Assembly (NCBI GenBank): GCA_030428585.1
Contig: JAUIDL010000051.1
Span: 1-5,234 of the forward strand
Length of the DNA stretch: 5,234 nucleotides
Direction: 5' to 3'
Source: a bacterium
Lineage (GTDB): Bacteria; Patescibacteriota; Saccharimonadia; Saccharimonadales; Saccharimonadaceae
Each line of letters starts with the position of its first letter. The first letter of the stretch is position 1. The notes under the pieces were generated by a model that did not search any database, was not told where the DNA came from, and saw only the letters and a list, made by a program, of their open reading frames with translations. Shown here in pieces: positions 1-4,570 of this stretch. The translations under genes were made by a program, and so were the position numbers.

Positions 1-1
1 C

Positions 2-295
2 TTAATGATGAGTACGTCGAAAGCACCGAGTCGACGATTGAAAGAGGTTGAAAAGAGTAACGACGGCTTTTATTTGGCAGAGATTGACCTCGAACTTCGT
101 GGCCCTGGTGAAATCTATGGTCGGGCACAACATGGTGAATTGAATCTGCAGGTGGCGAATCTTGCCGATAGCATCATGATTGCCCGAGCGCAAAAATCAG
201 TGAAGGTATTCCTGCAGAGTGGAGATGATTTGTTACAATATAGACAATTAGCAAAAGACGTCGAACGCTATCAGCGCTTAACGACATTAAATTAA
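2..295 (+). CDS. recG: ATP-dependent DNA helicase RecG, C-terminal part (5' end outside window)
   Basis: RecG remodels stalled replication forks and branched DNA (fork regression, Holliday junction processing) using ATP. Only the last 97 codons are here; the frame is open to the left edge, so the ATG at 5 is internal and not a start. What is visible is the region after helicase motif VI that includes the TRG translocation motif: RLKEVEKSNDGF, then DLELRGPGEIYGRAQHG. Aligned by eye with E. coli RecG as I remember it, the residues equivalent to R609, R630 and Q640, important for coupling ATP use to translocation, are all kept with identical spacing (R11, R32 and Q42, counting from the ATG at 5). 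The tail after this motif has the length expected for a normal RecG C-terminus. The stop TAA lies 10 bases before the next gene, so co-transcription is likely. Confidence 0.93.
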   Translation, partial: LMMSTSKAPSRRLKEVEKSNDGFYLAEIDLELRGPGEIYGRAQHGELNLQVANLADSIMIARAQKSVKVFLQSGDDLLQYRQLAKDVERYQRLTTLN

Positions 296-305
296 ACAAA
301 CGTAT

Positions 306-1106
306 ATGTTTTCAGGAACGACCGTCGGAAAAAATTCGGGAAATTGGATAGGGGCGCATCAGCGTATCGATCGTTTGGCGCGGGTTGAGTTGGTGAAGCA
401 TCTGAAAAATCCCGATAAATTTCCTTCTATCAAAGATATCCTTCATTTTGAAGGTGATAACGGGCCAGACGGTATCAAGCGCAAAAGTCCGTCGATTGAT
501 GAACCGTGGCATTATCTTGATCCAGAAAAGATGCACGATCTGTCGTTGATTGACATGATTGAGGATCATATTGAAAACCTGTCTCGAGCGCTCAAACGAG
601 ACGATACGCACCGAGCGGCCTTTGAAGCGGCTTGGCTGGCTCATGCGGTGGTTGATGGCTTGACGCCCGCTCACCATTTCCCGTTGGCCGATAAAATCGA
701 AGAGTTATTTGGTATGCCGCACACCGAACGGCTATCGGTCAAAGAAAAGACTATTATCAAGGGAACTTCTCGAAGAGATACTATAAAGAAGAACTGGGAA
801 TATTGGGGCAACGGTGGTATTTTCTCGTCACACGCATTGTTTGAGCATGGGATAGCGATGGGCATGGTAGGTAAACGGTATAAAGTCCCACTTTCTGACA
901 GCGACCGCAGCCGCATTGCGAAGGAAGGCTATCGGCACGTTTTCCTTGATTACTTGCGAAGAATCGTACAACTGAATGTCTATGAGAAATTTCAGCAACA
1001 AGGCTGGAGCTGGCGGGTGTCGCAGCTCACGCAAAAGCAGCTGATTCCGTACATTATTCAAGCAGTAGCATTGGCGTGGTATGCCGGAACGGTAAAACGG
1101 CGTTAG
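306..1106 (+). CDS. Zinc-dependent phospholipase C / P1 nuclease-like protein, cytoplasmic, function unknown
   Basis: A 266-residue protein with the trinuclear-metal ligand pattern of the phospholipase C/S1-P1 nuclease fold. Visible elements in order: W14 and H18 (GAHQR), D51 or D55 followed by H69 (PWHYLDP), H113-x3-D117-x5-H123 (HAVVDGLTPAHH), H176-x3-E180 (SHALFE), and a C-terminal helix AWYAGTV. Bacillus cereus PLC uses H14, D55, H69, H118, D122, H128, H142 and E146; the D55-H69 and H-D-H spacings here match exactly, while about 39 residues are added before the H-x3-E pair. Family members cleave phosphodiester or phosphomonoester bonds in phospholipids or nucleic acids; the substrate here cannot be read from the sequence. 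Secreted relatives carry a signal peptide, and none is visible here, so it is probably cytoplasmic. There is no clear SD before the ATG. It sits between recG and rsmD, one base from rsmD, so it is operonic and possibly translationally coupled. Confidence 0.72.
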   Translation: MFSGTTVGKNSGNWIGAHQRIDRLARVELVKHLKNPDKFPSIKDILHFEGDNGPDGIKRKSPSIDEPWHYLDPEKMHDLSLIDMIEDHIENLSRALKRDDTHRAAFEAAWLAHAVVDGLTPAHHFPLADKIEELFGMPHTERLSVKEKTIIKGTSRRDTIKKNWEYWGNGGIFSSHALFEHGIAMGMVGKRYKVPLSDSDRSRIAKEGYRHVFLDYLRRIVQLNVYEKFQQQGWSWRVSQLTQKQLIPYIIQAVALAWYAGTVKRR

Positions 1107-1107
1107 G

Positions 1108-1644
1108 ATGAACGTACGGATTATCGCTGGCAAGTATGGCGGACGGGTCATTGAAGGTTCAGGCACGAATCGCACGCATCCGATGAGCGAGCGGATTCGT
1201 AATGCGGTATTTAATTCAATTGGTGATGAGGTTGAGGGCGCTGACGTCCTTGATGCGTTTGCTGGCAGTGGTGCGGTTGGCCTTGAGGCGCTTAGTCGCG
1301 GCGCTCACTCGGCTACCTTTATCGAGAAAGACCGCGTTGCACAGAATATTATTCAAAAAAACATCGAAAAAGTCGCTGCTGACAATGCACGCTTGATTAA
1401 AGCATCAGTTGGTCCTACAACAGAGACAATCGACCAGCAATTTGACATCATTTTCGCTGATCCGCCCTATCATGATCCGCAGTTATCCACAGTTATGCGA
1501 TTATTTGGTCTTTTAAAGCCGAACGGGCTTATGGTATTATCATACCCAGGTAAGGCTGAGGTGCCCACCGGAGCGGAGGTTGTTGTGGTGGACAATCGTA
1601 GTTATGGAAATGCGGCCCTTGTCTTTTACCGAAAGAGCGCCTAA
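1108..1644 (+). CDS. rsmD: 16S rRNA (guanine(966)-N2)-methyltransferase RsmD
   Basis: A SAM-dependent methyltransferase that makes m2G966 in the 16S rRNA of the assembled small subunit. At 178 residues it is a normal family length. Visible features are the N-terminal RIIAGKYGGR (4-13), a THPMSERIRNAVFN segment (23-36, matching the family's TRPT-DRVREALFN region), motif I VLDAFAGSGAVGLEAL (47-62) that binds SAM, the acidic E73 at the end of strand 2, the catalytic ADPPY (117-121, an N6/N2-type NPPY-like motif), and the closing RSYGNAALVFY (164-174). The ATG follows the previous stop after a single base and has no strong SD, so translation probably depends on ribosomes arriving from the upstream gene. 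In many bacteria rsmD is followed by coaD; here the operon ends instead. The stop codon lies in the loop of the terminator hairpin. Confidence 0.95.
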   Translation: MNVRIIAGKYGGRVIEGSGTNRTHPMSERIRNAVFNSIGDEVEGADVLDAFAGSGAVGLEALSRGAHSATFIEKDRVAQNIIQKNIEKVAADNARLIKASVGPTTETIDQQFDIIFADPPYHDPQLSTVMRLFGLLKPNGLMVLSYPGKAEVPTGAEVVVVDNRSYGNAALVFYRKSA

Positions 1645-1657
1645 CGGCGCTCTTTTT
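1632..1657 (+). terminator. Intrinsic terminator of the recG-rsmD operon
   Basis: A perfect 10-bp stem, AAAGAGCGCC (1632-1641) with GGCGCTCTTT (1646-1655), closes a TAAC loop and runs into a T tract (1653-1657). The rsmD stop codon TAA (1642-1644) is inside the loop, so the last codons of the gene form the ascending arm. Confidence 0.9.
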
Positions 1658-1664
1658 GTGTCTT

Positions 1665-1710
1665 AAGATAAAAATAGATGAGGGGGCGTCGGAACTAGTC
1701 CAACGCCCCC
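1665..1710 (-). terminator. Probable terminator of the 106-residue protein gene
   Basis: An 8-bp G/C-rich stem (1682-1689 with 1703-1710) contains a further 3-bp inner stem (1691-1693 with 1699-1701) and lies 12 bases past the minus-strand stop codon. Read on the minus strand, it is followed by TCATCTATTTTTATC, a T-rich tract that begins several bases after the stem, which is less than ideal. It would also block read-through from the converging rsmD operon. Confidence 0.5.
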
Positions 1711-1721
1711 CTAATTGCTTG

Positions 1722-2042
1722 TCAGTCGACTTGGGCGAGAAATCGTTTGATGTGGTCGAGCATCGTGTTCACGAAGATCGAACGCATGACATCCTCCAGT
1801 CGAACCGCTTCGGCACCACCCAGTTCGTGCACGGTCGCGCCCAGGTTGATGCCCAGGTCGGCGGCGTCGCGCAGGAACTGTCCGTACTGACTCGTTGACA
1901 TCAACTCGAACACTTGCCGGAGTCGATTGGTCAAATTGGCGAGGATGCTCAGCTCGATCGGCTCGTATTCGTCGTCTTGCAACGTCGCACCGGTCTCCTC
2001 GATCATCCTTCTCGCGATCATGTCTGGAATGGTTGAAGCCAT
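1722..2042 (-). CDS. Unrecognised 106-residue helical protein, GC-rich gene with strong expression signals
   Basis: I do not recognise this protein. The sequence begins MASTIPDMIARRM, is rich in Leu, Glu, Asp and Met, has no cysteine or tryptophan, and reads as several amphipathic helices (for example PIELSILANLTNRLRQVFELM at about residues 28-48, and DVMRSIFVNTMLDHIKRFL near the end). It has no signal peptide or membrane segment, so it is likely cytosolic and acidic. The start is well supported: AGGAGG lies 6 bases before the ATG at 2042. My hand count gives G or C at the third position in 79 of 106 codons (about 75%), against 19 of the first 40 codons of rsmD (about 48%). That points to different selection or recent acquisition. 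It has its own promoter and a terminator and faces rsmD convergently. An overlapping 112-codon frame on the same strand starts with GTG inside the SD region and is rejected. Confidence 0.75.
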   Translation of the reverse strand: MASTIPDMIARRMIEETGATLQDDEYEPIELSILANLTNRLRQVFELMSTSQYGQFLRDAADLGINLGATVHELGGAEAVRLEDVMRSIFVNTMLDHIKRFLAQVD

Positions 2043-2048
2043 CCGACA

Positions 2049-2054
2049 CCTCCT
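2049..2054 (-). promoter_or_regulatory. Shine-Dalgarno AGGAGG of the 106-residue protein
   Basis: The minus strand reads TTAGGAGGTGTCGGATG. This is the full AGGAGG core with a 6-base spacer to the ATG, the strongest ribosome binding site in the window, and it settles the start at 2042. Confidence 0.85.
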
Positions 2055-2075
2055 AATCGTGTAGGGAAAGCAATC

Positions 2076-2096
2076 AAAAACGAGGCGGTCGCCTCG
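2076..2096 (-). promoter_or_regulatory. 5'-leader hairpin with U-run (attenuator-like, mRNA stabiliser or second tRNA terminator)
   Basis: On the minus strand CGAGGC-GACC-GCCTCG (2096-2081) forms a 6-bp all-strong stem with a 4-base loop, followed by TTTTT (2080-2076). It has terminator form but lies between the predicted transcription start (about 2101) and the SD of the small protein. It may be a premature terminator/attenuator, a 5' stabilising hairpin, or a back-up terminator for tRNA-Leu read-through. The stem is seen; the role is inference. Confidence 0.6.
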
Positions 2097-2107
2097 CTTA
2101 TAATGTT

Positions 2108-2136
2108 ATTATATCATATTAATAAAAAATAAGCAA
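2108..2136 (-). promoter_or_regulatory. Sigma-70-type promoter for the 106-residue protein
   Basis: The minus strand reads TTGCTT (-35, 2136-2131), a 17-base spacer, then TATAAT (-10, 2113-2108), with TGA just before the -10 giving an extended TGn element. The predicted start is near 2101. The -35 box lies inside the descending arm of the upstream tRNA terminator. Confidence 0.7.
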
Positions 2137-2150
2137 CTCGGGCTGCTTAT
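2123..2150 (-). terminator. Intrinsic terminator of tRNA-Leu(TAG)
   Basis: The minus strand reads ATAAGCA (2150-2144), an 8-base loop, TGCTTAT (2135-2129), then a T run through 2124. The 7-bp stem lies 12 bases beyond the CCA end of the tRNA. Confidence 0.75.
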
Positions 2151-2162
2151 ATCAAATAATTC

Positions 2163-2247
2163 TGGTACGCGAGAGAGGACTTGAACCTCCACGCCTTGCG
2201 GCACTAGCTCCTAAGGCTAGCGTGTCTACCAATTCCACCACTCGCGC
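2163..2247 (-). tRNA. tRNA-Leu, anticodon TAG
   Basis: An 85-base class II tRNA with encoded CCA (2165-2163) and discriminator A. The acceptor GCGCGAG pairs with CTCGCGT (first pair G-U). The D arm contains AATTGGTAGAC. The anticodon stem CTAGC/GCTAG holds the loop CTTAGGA with anticodon TAG at 2213-2211, reading CUA and, by wobble, probably other CUN codons. The long variable arm is GCC-GCAA-GGC with a GNRA loop, as expected for leucine. The T arm is GAGG-TTCAAGT-CCTC. It is nearly identical to the tRNA-Leu at 4002-4088. Confidence 0.96.
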
Positions 2248-2257
2248 TTATAGAGGG

Positions 2258-2286
2258 ATTATAACAGATACGACCAATAATTGAAA
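2258..2286 (-). promoter_or_regulatory. Promoter of tRNA-Leu(TAG)
   Basis: The minus strand has TATAAT (2263-2258) preceded by TGT, an extended -10. The predicted start near 2251 is only a few bases before the mature 5' end at 2247. A weak -35 (TTTCAA, 2286-2281) lies at 17-base spacing. Confidence 0.6.
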
Positions 2287-2314
2287 GATGTCGTAACGGG
2301 AGTCAAGATGCTTG

Positions 2315-2323
2315 TGGTATCAT
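2315..2323 (+). promoter_or_regulatory. Possible extended -10 promoter of the FAD oxidoreductase gene
   Basis: TGG-TATCAT (TATCAT 2318-2323) matches an extended -10 with 5 of 6 hexamer positions. No good -35 is visible at 16-18 bases. It lies 31 bases before the start codon, in the divergent gap shared with tRNA-Leu(TAG). Confidence 0.4.
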
Positions 2324-2354
2324 AGAGGCAAAGGGTCTATTACAGAGGGGAATT

Positions 2355-3956
2355 ATGAACAAAATCGCCACGTACTTGAACGAGCACATTCTAGGGGAAG
2401 CCACTGGTTCCAAAGAGATGCGGCGCCGCTTTAGCCGTGATGGCAGTATTTTAACCGTCACCCCTGAATTGATAGTTTTTCCTCGCTCCACTAGCGATAT
2501 TCGTAAAGTCACCCGATTTACGTGGCAACTAGCTGAAAAAGGTCATCCGTTAGCAGTAACCGCTCGTGGAGCTGGTGGCGATACGACCGGTGCGGCTATC
2601 GGTAAAGGTGTCGTCGTCGATACCTCGGCCCACATGAACGCTATCTTTAATATTGTTAACCGCGATAAACTAATCCACGTGCAACCGGGAATTTTAGTAG
2701 AGACCGTGCTCGAAACACTTCGCTGGCAAGGCCTGACACTGCGCGATTATCCCAACGATACGTGTCACACCACTATAGGGGGCATGATTGCAAATGGTTC
2801 ATTTGGCGAAACCGGTGCAGTCGGGGATGCCATTGAAAAACTCGAAGTTGTGTTAGCGAATGGCGATATTCTGGAAACCGGACGCGTCAGTAAACATGAT
2901 GTGAATAAGAAACTAGGCCTTCAGACATTTGAAGGTGAGATTTATCGAAAAATATCTGGGCTGCTGGAAGATCACGCTGACATTGTCGATCAGTTGAATC
3001 AAGATGAACGGCCAGATAACTTTGGCTACAAGGCGATTGGCTGGATCAAGCAAAAAGATGGATCACTCGATCTGACGCCACTCTTTATTGGCAGCCAAGG
3101 GACACTTGGGATTATTTCAGAAGCGGTCCTTCGAACTGAGTTTTACGCCGAGGATTCGACCGCAGCGGTGATTGTGGCGGATAGTGGCGAACATGCCCGA
3201 GACTTGGCCGATCAAATCAAGCGACTCGAGCCAACCGTTCTGACAATTACCGATGCTGAACTGTATAACCGGGCAAAGTCGTACGGTAAGAAATTCACCT
3301 TACTAGGTGATGGAGACGCCAAGGGCTCGGTGCTGTATGTTGAATTCAAAGATTTTAGCGACCGGATTCGTAAGAAAAAGATTAAAAAACTGCATAAACT
3401 TAGTGATAAGTTGGGCTTTAGTATTGTCGATACGAATTCACATGACTATGATGACTTTTCTCAGATTCGTCATGTCACCTCATCGTTAACGCGATTGGCC
3501 GAGGACACCAAGGTAACACTGCCGATTATTGACGGTGCTTATATTGCTGACGATCGTCGAGAAGAATGTTTGTCGCAAATCGCGGCCTTGGGTGAAAAGT
3601 TAAACATTGAACTTCCGATGGTTATTAACGCAAATACCGGTATTGTGACATGCTACCCAATTATGCACTTGCATTCTGTCAGCGATAAGCAAAAGATTTT
3701 CCGTCTATTGAACGAATATGCAGCCGTCGTAAAGCAGTGCGGCGGGACGTTTGTGGCGGATGGCGCCGAAGGCCGCTTGAAATCACACGCCGCGTGGTCA
3801 ACCGCTGAACCGGCGTATGCAGAATTATTTACAAAAGTTCGTGAGATATTTGATCCATTCAATACGATGAACCCAGGCGTGAAACAAAAAGATGACGTTC
3901 GTACACTGGTGTCGCAACTTCGTTCTTCCTATGACACGACCGACTTTGTCGCTTAA
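2355..3956 (+). CDS. FAD-binding oxidoreductase, GlcD/D-lactate/D-2-hydroxyglutarate dehydrogenase family, with altered catalytic residues
   Basis: A soluble 533-residue flavoprotein. The N-terminal PCMH-type FAD domain (about 35-265) shows VFPRSTSDI (41-49), the pyrophosphate loop ARGAGGDTTG (70-79), VQPGILVETV (109-118), YPNDTCHTTIGGMIANGSFG (132-151) and FIGSQGTLGIISEAVLR (244-260). The C-terminal FAD-oxidase cap ends with the usual FDPFNTMNPGVK (499-510). Family members oxidise D-2-hydroxy acids and pass electrons to quinone, cytochrome or a partner protein. The cap is divergent. Where the family has GHAGDGNLHV, this protein has INANTGIVTC (424-433); where it has AEHG, it has ADGA (468-471). 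By my alignment both metal-binding histidines and the catalytic Glu-His pair are therefore replaced. FAD binding looks intact, but the substrate may differ. There is no Fe-S motif, signal peptide or membrane segment. The start is supported by AGAGGGG (2344-2350), 4 bases before the ATG. It is monocistronic and diverges from tRNA-Leu(TAG). Confidence 0.88.
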   Translation: MNKIATYLNEHILGEATGSKEMRRRFSRDGSILTVTPELIVFPRSTSDIRKVTRFTWQLAEKGHPLAVTARGAGGDTTGAAIGKGVVVDTSAHMNAIFNIVNRDKLIHVQPGILVETVLETLRWQGLTLRDYPNDTCHTTIGGMIANGSFGETGAVGDAIEKLEVVLANGDILETGRVSKHDVNKKLGLQTFEGEIYRKISGLLEDHADIVDQLNQDERPDNFGYKAIGWIKQKDGSLDLTPLFIGSQGTLGIISEAVLRTEFYAEDSTAAVIVADSGEHARDLADQIKRLEPTVLTITDAELYNRAKSYGKKFTLLGDGDAKGSVLYVEFKDFSDRIRKKKIKKLHKLSDKLGFSIVDTNSHDYDDFSQIRHVTSSLTRLAEDTKVTLPIIDGAYIADDRREECLSQIAALGEKLNIELPMVINANTGIVTCYPIMHLHSVSDKQKIFRLLNEYAAVVKQCGGTFVADGAEGRLKSHAAWSTAEPAYAELFTKVREIFDPFNTMNPGVKQKDDVRTLVSQLRSSYDTTDFVA

Positions 3957-3981
3957 CAACCTCGAGTGACTTTGGTATAAT
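3953..3981 (+). promoter_or_regulatory. Promoter of tRNA-Leu(CAG)
   Basis: TTAACA (3953-3958, 5 of 6 to consensus), a 17-base spacer, then TATAAT (3976-3981). The -35 box contains the TAA stop codon of the FAD oxidoreductase gene (3954-3956). Predicted start is near 3988, giving a leader of about 14 bases before the tRNA. Confidence 0.85.
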
Positions 3982-4001
3982 GCATAAGTTACCAACAGCG
4001 T

Positions 4002-4088
4002 GCGCGAGTGGCGGAATTGGTAGACGCGCTAGCTTCAGGTGCTAGTGTCAGCAATGACGTGGAGGTTCAAGTCCTCTTTCGCGCACCA
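4002..4088 (+). tRNA. tRNA-Leu, anticodon CAG
   Basis: An 87-base class II tRNA with encoded CCA (4086-4088) and discriminator A. The acceptor GCGCGAG (4002-4008) pairs with TTCGCGC (last pair G-U). The anticodon stem CTAGC/GCTAG holds the loop TTCAGGT with anticodon CAG (4036-4038), reading CUG. The variable arm is GTCA-GCAA-TGAC and the T arm GAGG-TTCAAGT-CCTC. Outside the variable arm it differs from tRNA-Leu(TAG) at seven positions. Confidence 0.97.
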
Positions 4089-4107
4089 AAACAATATCGA
4101 CGGCTCT

Positions 4108-4287
4108 TTACGAGCGTAGCAAAAGGCTCTTTCCAGATAAAGGAAGGGGCATTTTTATTCTTGAAGGATTTTCTACCTTCGCCCGTACCTTGATTAAAGC
4201 AACGTCAATATCGATGATATCGTCTTGAATATCCTCAAGGTCTCGAGTGGCTACCTTGAAGGCAGCACTCTTCTTAAACTGTCGCAT
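4108..4287 (-). CDS. Short open frame of coding-like character, 59 codons from the first ATG; possibly a remnant
   Basis: From the ATG at 4287 the frame gives MRQFKKSAAFKVATRDLED followed by IQDDIIDIDVALIKVRAKVE, strongly amphipathic with alternating acidic and hydrophobic residues. I do not recognise it. The frame stays open upstream to 4327 and that extension (ANKSRQSDDLARD) also looks protein-like, but it has no ATG, GTG or TTG and is closed by TAA. An AAAGGA sequence just upstream (around 4335-4340) could be an SD whose start codon has been lost. The last 14 codons run through the tRNA terminator hairpin, which argues against a normal gene end. It lies 15 bases behind the NHL gene on the same strand. 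It could be the decayed downstream gene of that transcript, or a chance frame. Confidence 0.35.
   Translation of the reverse strand: MRQFKKSAAFKVATRDLEDIQDDIIDIDVALIKVRAKVENPSRIKMPLPLSGKSLLLRS
4126..4157 (+). terminator. Terminator of tRNA-Leu(CAG), possibly bidirectional
   Basis: GCTCTTTCC (4126-4134) pairs with GGAAGGGGC (4142-4150) in a 9-bp stem with two G-U pairs and a 7-base loop, followed by ATTTTTATTC. On the minus strand the hairpin is followed by a short TTTT, so it might also stop transcripts from the NHL side. Confidence 0.78.
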
Positions 4288-4342
4288 ATCACGAGCAAGG
4301 TCGTCTGACTGTCTCGACTTATTGGCTTATGTTCCTTTATAA

Positions 4343-4570
4343 CTAGTCTATTCTTCGGATTGACCCGTTGTCAGCAATGTACATCAGGCCGTTAACCCCG
4401 ATCGTCATGCCGTATGGTCCTCTGAGGGCGGCGGTCCCGTCTTCGCCGTCAATGCTAGAACATTCTCCTGTGCCGGCGTAGTCGGAAACTGATCCAGCTG
4501 CGGAAATGACTCGTACCCCACACTCAGCAAATGGCGCTCCTGAGAAGGAGATTTCCCGTGCTGTCAGCAA
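4343..4570 (-). pseudogene. NHL-repeat protein, C-terminal fragment in the +1 frame
   Basis: This frame overlaps the end of the main NHL frame and continues it. After about 4560 it reads ...FAECGVRVISAAGSVSDYAG, completing the fifth repeat, then GTAALRGPYGMTIGVNGLMY and IADNGSIRRID, a full sixth repeat, and stops at TAG. It has no SD, and its only candidate start is a TTG inside the upstream frame, so it is not a separate gene. Removing one base between about 4534 and 4560, for instance in the CTCCTTCTC stretch, would join the two parts into one protein with at least six repeats. The protein ends immediately after the last blade strand. Real mutation and assembly indel cannot be separated from the sequence alone. 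Confidence 0.75.

Noticed and set aside
312..1175. Minus-strand frames of 81-121 codons opposite the PLC-like gene
   Set aside because: They are antisense shadows. The plus-strand protein has family motifs and fits the operon.
1656..1898. 80-codon plus-strand frame antisense to the small protein
   Set aside because: It has no SD, starts right after the rsmD terminator and lies fully opposite a better supported gene.
1711..2049. 112-codon minus-strand frame overlapping the 106-residue gene
   Set aside because: Its GTG start overlaps the SD of the other frame, and its Arg/Asp/His-rich composition is typical of a shadow of a GC-rich gene. The 106-codon frame has the correctly spaced SD.
4102..4132. 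Direct repeat GGCTCTTT at 4102-4109 and 4125-4132
   Set aside because: Eight bases is short enough to be chance. The second copy is simply the arm of the terminator, and no target-site or mobile-element structure accompanies it.
4008..4193. Plus-strand open frame starting MAELVDALASGAS
   Set aside because: It begins with GTG inside tRNA-Leu(CAG) and its first part is a translation of the tRNA. This is a well-known false protein produced by leucine tRNA genes.
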